A model generated the notes under the pieces. It did no database searches. It was not told where the DNA came from and worked only from the letters and a program-made list of their open reading frames with translations. From Rhizobium sp. CCGE531 (lineage in GTDB: Bacteria > Pseudomonadota > Alphaproteobacteria > Rhizobiales > Rhizobiaceae), in the NCBI RefSeq assembly GCF_003627795.1, contig NZ_CP032684.1, positions 3,656,001 through 3,720,000 on the forward strand: a stretch of 64,000 nucleotides of DNA. Direction: 5' to 3'. The first letter of the stretch is position 1; every line of letters begins with the position of its first letter. Of the stretch, positions 1-8,556 are shown piece by piece. A program made the translations under genes and the position numbers.

Positions 1-813
1 GACATAGCGGTTCTCGACGAGGTCGAGGCGGCCGATGCCGTTGTCGCGGCCGTAGTCGTTGAGGGTGGCGAGCAGCGTTGCCGGGCTCAGGCGCTTGCCG
101 TTGATCGAAACGGCATCACCCTTTTCGAAGCCGACCTTGATGATCGTAGCCTTGTCGGGAGCGGCTTCGGGAGAAATCGTGCGCATATGCACATATTCCG
201 GGGCTTCCTGGGCCGGATCTTCCAGAACCTTGCCTTCGGAAGAAGAGTGCAGCAGGTTCGCGTCGACGGAGAACGGCGCCTCGCCCTTCTTATCCTTGGC
301 AACCGGGATCTGGTGCTTCTCGGCAAATTCGAGCAGGTCGGTGCGGCTTTTGAACGACCAGTCACGCCAGGGGGCGATGATCTTGATGTCCGGGTTCAGC
401 GCATAGGCCGACAGTTCGAAGCGAACCTGGTCGTTGCCCTTGCCGGTCGCGCCATGCGCGATGGCATCGGCGCCGGTCTTCTTGGCGATCTCGATCAGAT
501 GCTTGGAGATCAGCGGCCGGGCGATAGACGTGCCGAGCAGATAGACGCCTTCATAAACGGCGTTGGCGCGGAACATCGGGAAGACGAAATCGCGCACGAA
601 TTCCTCGCGCACATCCTCGATATAGATTTCCTTGATGCCAAGCAGCTCGGCCTTCTTGCGCGCCGGCTCCAGCTCTTCGCCCTGGCCGAGATCGGCGGTG
701 AAGGTGACGACTTCGGCACCCAGTTCCGTCTGCAGCCACTTCAGGATAATCGAGGTGTCGAGGCCGCCGGAATAGGCGAGAACGACTTTCTTCACGTCTT
801 TATGTGATGCCAT
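1..813 (-). CDS. argG: Argininosuccinate synthase, N-terminal part (runs off the window)
   Basis: Joins citrulline and aspartate with ATP to make argininosuccinate, the penultimate step of arginine synthesis in the cytoplasm. The ATG at 811-813 opens [20 protein letters not shown], whose AYSGGLDTS is the PP-motif ATP-binding loop of this family. About 271 codons lie in the window; the family is about 400 residues, so the C-terminal third is beyond base 1. The frame is open through the whole stretch. The next gene on this strand (parE) ends 120 bases upstream, so argG probably has its own promoter. The assignment is secure; only the 3' end is missing. Confidence 0.95.
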   Translation of the reverse strand, partial: MASHKDVKKVVLAYSGGLDTSIILKWLQTELGAEVVTFTADLGQGEELEPARKKAELLGIKEIYIEDVREEFVRDFVFPMFRANAVYEGVYLLGTSIARPLISKHLIEIAKKTGADAIAHGATGKGNDQVRFELSAYALNPDIKIIAPWRDWSFKSRTDLLEFAEKHQIPVAKDKKGEAPFSVDANLLHSSSEGKVLEDPAQEAPEYVHMRTISPEAAPDKATIIKVGFEKGDAVSINGKRLSPATLLATLNDYGRDNGIGRLDLVENRYV

Positions 814-933
814 GATGAGTTCCGTTTCGAGGCGGGCCAGAGGAAAGGCCCGCAAACCTGTATCGCGGAACTTTTAGCGAGATTATCGCAAGGCGCAAGG
901 GGAAGCGCGAGCTGGATGTTTCGCAGGACAGCG

Positions 934-1236
934 TCAGAGATGAGCACCGATATTCATTCGCCGATGCAGGATGCGGATGATTGTGACCGTTTGAGCGCCA
1001 TCTTTGTAGATGATGAAATGTGAGCCGGAGGCCAGAGCAAGATAATCAGGTTTGATACCGCTAACTTTGCGACCCCGGGCGGTTCCAGCTGCCAATTCCG
1101 GAAAACAACCAATCAGCTCGTTGTAGTAAGTATTTGCCTGCTGAAGAGACCAAGTCTCAAATGTGTATCGCCAAATAGCATCCAAATCCTGTCGCGCTTT
1201 CGGCAAGAGCTTATAGGATCGGCTTTTAGCGGACAT
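934..1236 (-). CDS. parE: RelE/ParE-family toxin of a type II toxin-antitoxin pair
   Basis: A 100-residue basic protein with the layout of the RelE/ParE superfamily: an N-terminal helix containing KARQDLDAIWRYT, a central arginine-rich strand, and a C-terminal strand ending in TIIRILHRRMN. ParE relatives poison DNA gyrase and RelE relatives cleave mRNA on the ribosome; the subtype cannot be settled from sequence, though a ParD-like partner favours ParE. It overlaps the upstream antitoxin gene by 11 bases, the usual arrangement for translational coupling. Length is typical. The gene looks intact, with no frameshift. Confidence 0.85.
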   Translation of the reverse strand: MSAKSRSYKLLPKARQDLDAIWRYTFETWSLQQANTYYNELIGCFPELAAGTARGRKVSGIKPDYLALASGSHFIIYKDGAQTVTIIRILHRRMNIGAHL

Positions 1237-1468
1237 ATTTGCGGTGCAGCTCCGTCAGAAACGCCTCACCGTCAAACTCCTCCGGCTCTCCCGAGGCCTC
1301 GCCCTCGGCAATGGCGATCGCAATCGCTTCTATTTCCGCCCGGCTGCGCAATAGTTTCAGTGCCGCGTCAATGACCTCGCTCGGCGAAGCGTAGTTGCCG
1401 TGGCTGATCTGCTCGCCGATGAATGCCGCCATCTGCTCGTCGATGTCTATGGACACATGCTTTGTCAC
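1226..1468 (-). CDS. parD: ParD-like ribbon-helix-helix antitoxin
   Basis: An 80-residue protein beginning TKHVSIDIDEQMAAFI, the ribbon-helix-helix DNA-binding start of ParD/CopG antitoxins, then the typical ISHGNYASPSEVIDAALKLL stretch. The acidic C-terminal half (residues 50-75) should wrap the toxin. The GTG at 1466-1468 was chosen because a GGAGG lies 7-8 bases upstream; the frame stays open far further upstream, but that part is only the shadow of the dehydrogenase on the other strand. ParD normally represses its own promoter with ParE as co-repressor. The start lies 84 bases from the divergent dehydrogenase start, so both promoters share this gap. Confidence 0.85.
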   Translation of the reverse strand: MTKHVSIDIDEQMAAFIGEQISHGNYASPSEVIDAALKLLRSRAEIEAIAIAIAEGEASGEPEEFDGEAFLTELHRKYVR

Positions 1469-1552
1469 CCGCCGGCCTCCAACTGGTTTGACTTGGTTCC
1501 CGAAAGTACCATATTCGGCGGCGACCGAACAATGCCTGGGGAGGACCTGCCC

Positions 1553-2407
1553 GTGACCGATATTAAAGAGATTTTCAAGAAATCCAATGTTGCCGTCATC
1601 ACCGGAGGCGCATCGGGCATCGGCTTTGCAGCGGCGAAATATTTCGCCTCGCTCGGCATGAGCGTCGTCATCGCCGATCTCGGCGGCGACCGGCTGGCGC
1701 AAGCGGCCGCCGAACTCAAGGCGATCACCGGCGAAGAGCATGTCATGGCCGTGGAGACCGATGTCGCCAGCAAGGATGCGCTGGAAGCGTTGCAGCGCGC
1801 CGTCCTGCAGCGCTTCGGCCGAGTGCATGTGCTGATGAACAATGCCGGCATCGGTCCGGAGACCTCGGTCTTCAGCGCCCAGGCCGGTTGGGATGCCATC
1901 CTCGGCGTCAACCTCCTCGGCGTCATCAATGGCACGCGCGCCTTCGGACCCGGCATGCTGGCGCATGGCGAACCGGGTGTCATCATCAACACCGGCTCGA
2001 AGCAGGGCATCACCACACCCCCAGGCAATCCCGCCTACAATGTCTCGAAGGCCGGCGTGAAGGTCTTCACCGAAGCGCTGCAGCACGAATTGCGCAATAC
2101 GGACGGCGCGAAGATATCGGCCCATCTCCTCATTCCCGGCTTCGTCTTCACCGGTCTGACCAAGGGCGAGCGCCGGGAAAAGCCCGCCGGTGCCTGGACG
2201 CCGGAGCAGACGATCGAGTTCATGGTCGAAAGCCTGGAGCGTGGCGATTTCTATATCCTTTGCCCCGACAACGATGTCGCCCGGCCTGTCGACGAGCGCC
2301 GCATGCTTTGGGCCGCCGGCGATATCGTCGAGAACCGCCCGCCGCTGTCGCGCTGGCACCCCGACTATGCCGATCAATTCAAGACCTTCCTCGAAAAGAA
2401 GGATTGA
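1553..2407 (+). CDS. Short-chain dehydrogenase/reductase (SDR family)
   Basis: A 284-residue classical SDR that should oxidise or reduce an alcohol/ketone with NAD(P). It has the TGGASGIG cofactor loop about 20 residues in, the NNAG structural motif, and YNVSK with the catalytic Tyr and Lys. The substrate cannot be told. The GTG at 1553 is preferred because GGGGAGG sits 8 bases upstream; an in-frame ATG at 1532 would add seven residues. It reads away from parDE and is followed 68 bases later by a LysE-type exporter on the same strand, which may be co-transcribed. Confidence 0.85.
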   Translation: MTDIKEIFKKSNVAVITGGASGIGFAAAKYFASLGMSVVIADLGGDRLAQAAAELKAITGEEHVMAVETDVASKDALEALQRAVLQRFGRVHVLMNNAGIGPETSVFSAQAGWDAILGVNLLGVINGTRAFGPGMLAHGEPGVIINTGSKQGITTPPGNPAYNVSKAGVKVFTEALQHELRNTDGAKISAHLLIPGFVFTGLTKGERREKPAGAWTPEQTIEFMVESLERGDFYILCPDNDVARPVDERRMLWAAGDIVENRPPLSRWHPDYADQFKTFLEKKD

Positions 2408-2475
2408 TTTGCAATCCCCTGAAAGCCGGATAAGAAAACGCTGAGCATCATCATCCGGCTTTCGGAGCGACTTTC

Positions 2476-3117
2476 ATGGATTTCATACCCAGCCTGCCGA
2501 CCCTCTTCGCCTTTGCGGCAGCGAGCCTGTTGCTGGCCATGACGCCCGGCCCCGACATGACGTTGTCGATCAGCCGCGCGCTCGCACAGGGCAAGAAGCC
2601 GGCGCTCTTTGTCGTGCTCGGCACCAGCCTCGGCGTCGTCGTCCACACCTGCCTGGTGGCCTTCGGCATTTCGGCGCTGATAACAGCCTCTCCGCTTGCC
2701 TTCACCATGCTCAAGACCGGGGGTGCTGCCTATCTGCTCTGGCTGGCGATCCAGGCGATCCGCTTCGGCTCCAGCCTGTCGGTCAAAAAGGTCGATGCCA
2801 TCAAGGGCACGCCGCTTGCCAATATTTCAACCGGCTTCTGGGTCAATCTGCTGAACCCGAAGGTCATCATCTTCTTCATGACCTTCCTGCCGCAGTTCGT
2901 CACGGCGGGCGATCCGGCCGTCACGCACAAGCTGCTCTTCCTCGGCTTCTTCTTCATCGTCATCGGCATGCCGGTGAACATGCTCGTCGTTCTTGCCGCC
3001 GACGGCCTGTCGTCGTGGCTGCAGAGGAACCGCGGCGTGATGCGCGGCCTCGACTACACCTTTGCCGGCGTCTTCTCGATTTTCGCGATGAAGATCTTCT
3101 TCACTCAGGCTCGTTGA
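2476..3117 (+). CDS. LysE/RhtB-family amino-acid exporter
   Basis: A 213-residue inner-membrane protein with about six hydrophobic segments and the LysE/RhtB hallmark ATPGPDM-like sequence (MTPGPDMTLSISRALAQGKK) near residue 24, followed by the glycine-rich GTSLGVVVH segment. The family exports amino acids or homoserine lactones by proton antiport; the substrate is not predictable. The central WVNLLNPKVIIFFMTFLPQF block is also typical. ATG at 2476 follows GGAG. Its last 17 bases overlap the convergent small membrane gene on the other strand. Confidence 0.88.
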   Translation: MDFIPSLPTLFAFAAASLLLAMTPGPDMTLSISRALAQGKKPALFVVLGTSLGVVVHTCLVAFGISALITASPLAFTMLKTGGAAYLLWLAIQAIRFGSSLSVKKVDAIKGTPLANISTGFWVNLLNPKVIIFFMTFLPQFVTAGDPAVTHKLLFLGFFFIVIGMPVNMLVVLAADGLSSWLQRNRGVMRGLDYTFAGVFSIFAMKIFFTQAR

Positions 3118-3529
3118 GCATGGAACAGCGACCGGCAAACCGGCCGGCAATCCACCAATAGACGGTGGCGCTGGCTGTGCCCAGAAAGGCGAAGCAGACC
3201 GCAATGGTGATCAGATTGAGGGTCTGCGGTCGTTCCACGCCGCCGGATATCAGGATGGAAGCCACGGCCGACAGAATGGCCCCATAGATCGCGTAGCCGT
3301 ACCAGCGGCGAACCCGCCGCCATTCGAGAATGGGGATGACGACAAGGGACGGCAGGATGCTGACGATCAGCGCGACCTTCGTCAACGCGACGGTCAGAAC
3401 GAAAAGCTCGGGTGCCGCGGTCTCCGGCACTGTCCATGCGGCAGCACAGGCGAGTACGAAGCCCATCAGAACGCAAGCGGCGAGATAGCCCCATAAGAGC
3501 CGTATCGGCTTGCGCAGTCCGAGAAGCAT
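3101..3529 (-). CDS. Small four-helix membrane protein of unknown function
   Basis: A 142-residue protein with four clear hydrophobic helices: LLWGYLAACVLMGFVLACAA, then LFVLTVALTKVALIVSILPS, AIYGAILSAVASILI and LITIAVCFAFLGTASATVYW. I do not recognise the family. The start at 3529 was picked because GAGGA, lying inside the rlmN stop region, precedes it by about eight bases. It begins only five bases after the rlmN stop, so the two are very likely co-transcribed. Its tail overlaps the end of the convergent LysE gene by 17 bases. Confidence 0.7.
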   Translation of the reverse strand: MLLGLRKPIRLLWGYLAACVLMGFVLACAAAWTVPETAAPELFVLTVALTKVALIVSILPSLVVIPILEWRRVRRWYGYAIYGAILSAVASILISGGVERPQTLNLITIAVCFAFLGTASATVYWWIAGRFAGRCSMLNEPE

Positions 3530-3534
3530 CGATC

Positions 3535-4770
3535 TCAATCCTCGCCGTGATTGGCGATCATCATGGCTTCGAAAGCCAACCGCTCCGTCTTGCGCATGCG
3601 CTCCGACTCCGACTTCAGCTGACCGCAGGCGGCGAGAATGTCGCGCCCGCGCGGCGTGCGGATCGGCGAGGCATAGCCGGCCGAATTGATGAAATCGGCA
3701 AACTTCTCGATCTGCTCCCAGTCGGAACACTGGTAGTTCGTGCCCGGCCAGGGATTGAAGGGGATCAGATTGATCTTGGCCGGAATGCCCTTCAGAAGCT
3801 GGATCAGCCCCTTGGCATCCTCGAGGCTGTCGTTGACGCCCTTCAGCATCACATATTCGAAGGTGATGCGCCGGGCATTCGAGAGGCCGGGATAGGCGCG
3901 GCAGGCGTCCATCAGCTCCTTCAGCGGATATTTCTTGTTGATCGGCACCAGCATGTCGCGCAGATCGTCGCGCACGGCGTGCAGCGAAATCGCCAGCATG
4001 ACGCCGATCTCGTCGCCGGTGCGATAGATTTCCGGCACGACGCCCGAGGTCGAAAGGGTGATGCGCCGCTTTGAAAGCGACAGGCCGTCGCCGTCGGATG
4101 CGATCAGCAGCGCCGTCTTGACGCTGTCGAAATTGTAGAGCGGCTCGCCCATGCCCATCATGACGATGTTGCTGACCTTGCGTCCCTCAGCCGGCATGAT
4201 CGTGCCTTGCGGCGCTTCGCGGTCCGGGAAATCGCCGAGACGGTCGCGCGCCAGAAGCAGCTGCGACAGGATTTCCTCCGCCGTCAAGTTGCGCACCAGG
4301 CGCTGCGTGCCGGTATGACAGAAGGAACAGGTGAGCGAACAGCCGACCTGGCTGGAAATGCAAAGCGTGCCGCGACCTTCTTCCGGGATGTAGACGGCCT
4401 CGATCTCGACGGGCCGGCCGGCGCCGCGCGGCGGAAAGCGCAACAGCCATTTGCGGGTGCCGTCATTGGAAACCTGCTCCTCGACGATCTCGGGACGGGC
4501 GATGGTGAAATGCGTCTTCAGCATTTCGCGCATGTCCTTCGAGACATTCGCCATGGCATCGAAATCGGAGACGCCGCGCACATAGATCCAGTTCCAGAGC
4601 TGGCTGACGCGCATCTTGATCTGCTTGTCGGCGACGCCCTTTTCCTTGAGGGCAGCACCCATTTCCTCGCGCGTCAGGCCGATCAGCGACGGCTTCGGCG
4701 AGAGCTCGACCGGCTGCGACATGGGCATCGGCTTGAGCCTGGAGGGGGTCATGACATCGGTGGCGGACAT
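3535..4770 (-). CDS. rlmN: Dual-specificity RNA methyltransferase RlmN (radical SAM)
   Basis: Adds a methyl group to C2 of adenosine 2503 in 23S rRNA and of A37 in some tRNAs by radical SAM chemistry. The 411-residue protein carries the [4Fe-4S] cluster motif C144-x3-C148-x2-C151 (CSLTCSFC), the GMGEP motif near 206-210, and the methyl-accepting Cys near the end (AACGQL, C382). Length fits the family. The start at 4770 ([10 protein letters not shown]) gives the conserved alphaproteobacterial N-terminus; an in-frame extension upstream lacks a good ribosome-binding site. A small membrane gene follows after five bases. Confidence 0.95.
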   Translation of the reverse strand: MSATDVMTPSRLKPMPMSQPVELSPKPSLIGLTREEMGAALKEKGVADKQIKMRVSQLWNWIYVRGVSDFDAMANVSKDMREMLKTHFTIARPEIVEEQVSNDGTRKWLLRFPPRGAGRPVEIEAVYIPEEGRGTLCISSQVGCSLTCSFCHTGTQRLVRNLTAEEILSQLLLARDRLGDFPDREAPQGTIMPAEGRKVSNIVMMGMGEPLYNFDSVKTALLIASDGDGLSLSKRRITLSTSGVVPEIYRTGDEIGVMLAISLHAVRDDLRDMLVPINKKYPLKELMDACRAYPGLSNARRITFEYVMLKGVNDSLEDAKGLIQLLKGIPAKINLIPFNPWPGTNYQCSDWEQIEKFADFINSAGYASPIRTPRGRDILAACGQLKSESERMRKTERLAFEAMMIANHGED

Positions 4771-4973
4771 AGGATCGTTCCAACGGTTCACATCGGCGAT
4801 GCCGCAAAAGCCGACGATAGCTGCGGATGCGGGCAAGGCACGGAAATCTGAAGATTCATGCGGTGGCGGGACAAGCTGTCTGCCGGACACCTGCTGTTGG
4901 CGCGGCCTTTAGCATTAATTTCCGCTCGCGTCATCCCTTTCCCTAAAAAGCGAGTTTAGCTCTAAAAAGCAAA

Positions 4974-4996
4974 AGGCCGGTCGATATGGCCGGCCT
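4974..4996 (-). terminator. Rho-independent terminator downstream of the IalB-like gene
   Basis: AGGCCGG and CCGGCCT arms (7 bp) with a 9-base loop. On the minus strand they are followed by TTTGCTTTTT. It lies between the IalB-like gene and rlmN and should end the IalB transcript. Confidence 0.6.
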
Positions 4997-5014
4997 CGTC
5001 ATTGCGGTCGCCGC

Positions 5015-5048
5015 GGCATAGGGATCACGTTTTCGTGATCCCTATGCC
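5015..5048 (-). terminator. Long perfect hairpin just after the IalB-like gene
   Basis: A 15-bp perfect stem (GGCATAGGGATCACG with its complement) closed by a 4-base T/A loop, starting 8 bases after the stop codon of the IalB-like gene. It has no U-tract of its own, so it may protect the mRNA 3' end while the hairpin at 4974-4996 terminates transcription. Confidence 0.5.
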
Positions 5049-5055
5049 TTCGATC

Positions 5056-5619
5056 TTACTTGCAGTTTTCAATCTGCTTGAGCGCAGCGCTGACGCCCTT
5101 CAGCGAATAGGTGTAGGAGGTCGCCGTACCCTTCTTCGAGGTCGCCGAAACCTTCAGCGAATGGCCTGATTTCAGCGCGGCGACCAGAGCCGGCTCCTGC
5201 GCGGCGTTTTCGACCCAGGCGGCTTTGTCCTTGGTGAACATCACGAAGGTCTTGTTGTCGATGATGACGTTGACCTTGGAACTATCCTTGAGCGGATAGC
5301 CCATCATCGCCTGCGGCTCATAGGAAATATTCTGGCCCGGGCGCTGTGACACGATGAAGAAATTGTCGCCATGGTCGATGCCCGTCGTCGGCGCCTTCGC
5401 TGTGGGCACCGAGAGAACGTAGCACACCTTTCCGCCGGCGGACTGATAGGAATAAGCGCCCCAGGCTTCGAACTGCTGAATGCGCGTGGGAGCTGCTGGC
5501 GCGGCCGCTGTCGCCGCCGGTGCCTGCTGCGTCTGCTTCTGCTTCTTGGTCTGCGCGGACGCGATGCCGGTTCCGGCCAGAACGAGCGAGAGGGCGATTG
5601 CGAAGCTTTTTACAAACAT
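5056..5619 (-). CDS. Invasion-associated locus B (IalB) family secreted protein
   Basis: A 187-residue protein with a clear Sec signal peptide (MFVKSFAIALSLVLAG, cleavage after ASA near residue 22), then an Ala/Pro/Gln-rich linker and an IalB-type domain from about residue 45. IalB proteins are periplasmic or surface proteins first linked to erythrocyte invasion in Bartonella; in rhizobia the role is unknown. The in-frame extension upstream of residue 1 was rejected because the signal peptide starts exactly at this ATG (5617-5619). It stands alone, with two hairpins downstream. Confidence 0.75.
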   Translation of the reverse strand: MFVKSFAIALSLVLAGTGIASAQTKKQKQTQQAPAATAAAPAAPTRIQQFEAWGAYSYQSAGGKVCYVLSVPTAKAPTTGIDHGDNFFIVSQRPGQNISYEPQAMMGYPLKDSSKVNVIIDNKTFVMFTKDKAAWVENAAQEPALVAALKSGHSLKVSATSKKGTATSYTYSLKGVSAALKQIENCK

Positions 5620-5951
5620 GGTTTCCTGCCGATTTCTTGCGATCCAGAGCTCATGGCGATTCGATTGACGCACGCCTGTGCTCGTGAGCTGCCTTATTTT
5701 GACTTTATTCAGGTTACCAAACCGTCAACGGAGCGCTGCCGCCACCGGCTCCGTGCCATTTCAATCCAGTTATCGCGCAAAGCTTGAAACGCATCAGAAG
5801 GAATTGGAAAACCCGGATGGTGAAGTACCACCCTGCAGGTTCGATTTAAGACAGAAAGATTCGGGCAAGAATTTGACCTCGCTAAAATCAGGGAGGCCTC
5901 ATAAATCTCTGGAAACCCGAAAGAATTCAGATCGGCCCCGCAAAACGAGCA
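5620..5951 (+). other. Intergenic region without a supported gene
   Basis: About 330 bases between the IalB-like gene and the DUF1232 gene. It should hold the IalB promoter on the minus strand. I see no convincing coding frame (a 95-codon plus-strand frame has unbiased, basic composition) and no strong hairpin. Confidence 0.5.
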
Positions 5952-6341
5952 TCAGGCCGTCTTGACGGCCTCGGGCTCGCTCTCCAGCGCGCGGTCGGCG
6001 GCGTCGTAATGTTCCTGGCGGATATGGCCCCTGATCATGCTGAAAGCGAGCGTCAGCACCGCGACATCATCGGAAAAGCCGATGACGGCAAAGAAATCGG
6101 GGATAATATCGATCGGCATGACGAAATAGCCGAGTGCCGCCAGCAGGATGCCGCGCACACGCGTCGGCGTCTGCGGGTCGAAGGCACAATAGAAGGCGGC
6201 CACGACGTCGCGGGAAAAGGGAATATGGCGAGCTGCCTTTCGCAAGGTCGGCCAGAATTTGCTGCGCACCGATTTCTCCTGCTCTTTTTGGGTCTCTTCG
6301 TCACCAGGCATCAGGATTTCCCCATACTTGATGTCATCCAT
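5952..6341 (-). CDS. YkvA-like DUF1232 membrane protein
   Basis: A 129-residue protein whose second half carries the DUF1232 signature: FYCAFDPQTPTRVRGILLAA followed by GYFVMPIDIIPDF and FSDDVAVL. The family is a small, widely distributed membrane-associated domain without an established function. The N-terminal 40 residues are polar. The start has AGAGG about nine bases upstream. It lies 67 bases downstream of phhB on the same strand and may be read with it. Confidence 0.8.
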   Translation of the reverse strand: MDDIKYGEILMPGDEETQKEQEKSVRSKFWPTLRKAARHIPFSRDVVAAFYCAFDPQTPTRVRGILLAALGYFVMPIDIIPDFFAVIGFSDDVAVLTLAFSMIRGHIRQEHYDAADRALESEPEAVKTA

Positions 6342-6408
6342 TCCATTTCACCTCTAGCGAGGCCCGTCGCCCGGGCCGGGTAAACATATGGTGATCGCTT
6401 GCCGCGAT

Positions 6409-6714
6409 TCAATCGAGCCGGCGCGCCACCGCCTTTTCCATTGCCTTGGCCAGCTTGACGTCATGGTCGGTCAGGCCGCCGACGTCGTGCGTCGTCAGCT
6501 TCACCTCGACCCGGGAATAGACGTTGAACCATTCCGGATGGTGGTTGAATTTTTCCGCGGCAAGCGCGGCTTCCGTCATGAAGCCGAAGGCCTCGACGAA
6601 ATTGCGGAATTTGAAGGTCTTCGAAATCGAAAGGCCGTCGTCCGCAAGCGCCCAGCCTGAAAGTTCCGCAAGATTTTCATCGATTGCCGTCCGGTCCAGC
6701 TTCTCGTATTTCAT
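6409..6714 (-). CDS. phhB: Pterin-4a-carbinolamine dehydratase
   Basis: Dehydrates the 4a-hydroxy-tetrahydropterin left by aromatic amino acid hydroxylases, regenerating the cofactor. The 101-residue protein has the family core: [13 protein letters not shown], then [21 protein letters not shown] with the catalytic histidine pair, and [15 protein letters not shown]. Length is normal. GAGGAG lies about 9 bases before the ATG. No hydroxylase gene is nearby, so it may act with a distant partner. The divergent phosphatase gene starts 33 bases away, so their promoters overlap. Confidence 0.93.
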   Translation of the reverse strand: MKYEKLDRTAIDENLAELSGWALADDGLSISKTFKFRNFVEAFGFMTEAALAAEKFNHHPEWFNVYSRVEVKLTTHDVGGLTDHDVKLAKAMEKAVARRLD

Positions 6715-6747
6715 GGCAAACTACTCCTCTAGCGGTGAAACGATAGC

Positions 6748-7230
6748 ATGGATCGTCACAGGATTCTTTTCGTCTGCGCCGGCAATATCTGCCGGTCACC
6801 CCTTGCCGAAGGCATATTCAGGCATCTGGCGGGCGAGGCCGGCCGCTCGGACGAATTCGAAATCGATTCCGCCGGCACCGGCGGCTGGCATCAAGGCGAG
6901 CGGCCGGATCGCCGCTCGATCGCCGTCGCGGCAGGTCACCGAATCGATATTTCACGCCAGCGCGCCCGGCGTATCGAACCTGCCGATTTCGGCAGGTTCG
7001 ATCTGATCCTGGCAATGGATCAAGACAATTTGAAGAACTTGCGCAAGACGGCACCCGCCGATGCGCTCGGCAAACTGCATCTCTTCAATGCCCTCGCGCT
7101 CGGCAACAGCAGGGATATTCCGGACCCCTACTATGGCGATCGCGAGGATTTCGAGACGGTTTACACCATGCTCTTGGCGGGCTGCAGCGAGCTGTTGCCC
7201 AAGGCAGGGAAGGTGCTGCGCGGCTCGTGA
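6748..7230 (+). CDS. Low-molecular-weight protein-tyrosine-phosphatase
   Basis: A 160-residue cytoplasmic phosphatase with the catalytic P-loop C10-AGNIC-R16-S and the general-acid aspartate in DPYYG (D126). Members dephosphorylate phosphotyrosine on bacterial tyrosine kinases, often controlling exopolysaccharide, but no kinase or exopolysaccharide gene is adjacent, so the target is open. It could also be an arsenate-reductase-like relative, though the DPYYG motif argues for the phosphatase. Its last 70 bases overlap the 3' end of thpR on the opposite strand. Confidence 0.9.
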   Translation: MDRHRILFVCAGNICRSPLAEGIFRHLAGEAGRSDEFEIDSAGTGGWHQGERPDRRSIAVAAGHRIDISRQRARRIEPADFGRFDLILAMDQDNLKNLRKTAPADALGKLHLFNALALGNSRDIPDPYYGDREDFETVYTMLLAGCSELLPKAGKVLRGS

Positions 7231-7757
7231 AGCGGGAATATCTCTTCCGTGAGATAGGGGCCGCCGCCAACCGATTCGCGTGACGACAGAAGCACGAAGC
7301 GCCCCACCGTGAACGGCTGAGTATAGAAGTTGCCGCGACCGGAGAGATAGTGCACGACATCGTCGACCCGCGAGGACTTCAGCCTTGCGAGCGTAACATG
7401 CGGCGTGAACTTGCGGGGATCGGGCTGCAGGCCGATGCGCTGGCAGATGCGCTCGATCTCGCCTTGCAGCGCGTGCATGTCCGGCGTCTGCGAGACACCG
7501 GCCCAGACCGAATGCGGTTTCTTGGAGCCGAAGGAGCCAATGCCCTCCAGCCGAAGCTGGAACTCTGGGCGATCTATCCGGTCCAGCCGGTCGACGATCT
7601 CATCAGCCGTGCGGCCATCGACATCGCCGATGAACCGAAGGGTGATGTGATAATTTTCAACGTCGATCCACCTGGCTCCGGGAAGACCACCGCGCAACAA
7701 CGAAAGGCTCATGGCCGCGTTGCGCGGAATTTCGAGGGCGGTAAAAAGTCTCGGCAT
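7161..7757 (-). CDS. thpR: RNA 2',3'-cyclic phosphodiesterase (2H family)
   Basis: Opens 2',3'-cyclic phosphates on RNA ends (formerly called 2'-5' RNA ligase, LigT). The 198-residue protein has the two family HxT motifs, H37-I-T-L and H120-V-T-L, about 80 residues apart as expected. The start at 7757 follows GGGGAG by about 8 bases; the longer frame upstream lacks such support. The C-terminus, about 20 residues past the conserved fold, overlaps the convergent phosphatase gene by 70 bases. It lies 68 bases downstream of the tesA-like gene on the same strand. Confidence 0.88.
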   Translation of the reverse strand: MPRLFTALEIPRNAAMSLSLLRGGLPGARWIDVENYHITLRFIGDVDGRTADEIVDRLDRIDRPEFQLRLEGIGSFGSKKPHSVWAGVSQTPDMHALQGEIERICQRIGLQPDPRKFTPHVTLARLKSSRVDDVVHYLSGRGNFYTQPFTVGRFVLLSSRESVGGGPYLTEEIFPLHEPRSTFPALGNSSLQPAKSMV

Positions 7758-7825
7758 GACGAGCACTCCCCGAATCTCTTGCAGGTACAAGTAGGGAATC
7801 ACGCATTTGCAGTCGGTGCAAGCAC

Positions 7826-8476
7826 CTATTTCGCACCTGCGTCAATCGTCCCTACAAAACTAATAACAGTCGGCAACATATGCTCGACCATCACATCCAC
7901 GCCCTTGGGGTTCGGATGCATGCCATCGGCGAGCTGCAGATCCGCATGCGTGGCGACACCGTCGAGGAAGAACGGATAGAGGACAAGCTGGTATTTATCG
8001 GCAAGACGCTTGTAGATCGGGTTGAACTTGTCGGCGTAGTCAGGTCCCATGTTCGGCGGAGCCAGCATGCCAACGAGAAAGATCGGGATTTTTCTGCCCT
8101 TCAACCGCTCGATCATCGTTTCGAGGTTCTTTTCCGTCTGCTCCGGCGGAATGCCGCGCAGCGCGTCGTTGGCGCCGAGCTCGAGGATGACGCCGTCGGT
8201 GCCGTCGGGCACCGACCAATCTATGCGCGCGAGCCCGCCCGAGGTCGTATCGCCCGAGACGCCGGCATCGGCGACGGCGAGATCCAGCCCCTTCGCCTTC
8301 AGCGCCGCCTCCAGCTTGGTGGGAAAGCCATCGCCAGGCGGCAACTGATAACCCGCCATCAAGCTATCGCCGAAGCCGACGAGCTGGATGGTCCGCGCGT
8401 TCGCAGCGCCCATCGCGCCAAACAAAAGACCGAAAGTGATGACAGCGAAGTGAAGCGCGACAACTTTAAAACCCAT
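7826..8476 (-). CDS. tesA: SGNH/GDSL arylesterase (TesA-like thioesterase/lysophospholipase)
   Basis: A 216-residue exported hydrolase. After a signal peptide of about 28 residues come block I GFGDSLMAGY with nucleophile S38, block III GANDALRG (N103), and block V DGMHPN (D184, H187), completing the catalytic triad. The family hydrolyses acyl-CoA, lysophospholipid or aryl esters in the periplasm. The start at 8476 with AGGGA upstream was chosen over a longer frame overlapping the divergent ABC gene. Divergence from a YbbA/YbbP pair repeats the E. coli tesA-ybbA-ybbP order, supporting the name. Confidence 0.88.
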   Translation of the reverse strand: MGFKVVALHFAVITFGLLFGAMGAANARTIQLVGFGDSLMAGYQLPPGDGFPTKLEAALKAKGLDLAVADAGVSGDTTSGGLARIDWSVPDGTDGVILELGANDALRGIPPEQTEKNLETMIERLKGRKIPIFLVGMLAPPNMGPDYADKFNPIYKRLADKYQLVLYPFFLDGVATHADLQLADGMHPNPKGVDVMVEHMLPTVISFVGTIDAGAK

Positions 8477-8556
8477 GATCCATTCCCTAAATTCGCTGCT
8501 CGGGCTCGTCGCGCCCGCCATGTCTCTGATGTTCTCTGATATATAGGTCGTTCGCA

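Noticed and set aside
1226..2377. A 383-codon minus-strand frame ending in the ParD sequence
   Set aside because: Only the last 80 codons match ParD and have a ribosome-binding site. The rest is antisense to the SDR gene.
5678..5965. A 95-codon frame in the gap after the IalB-like gene
   Set aside because: No ribosome-binding site, no hydrophobic or conserved segment, and codon use unlike the neighbours.
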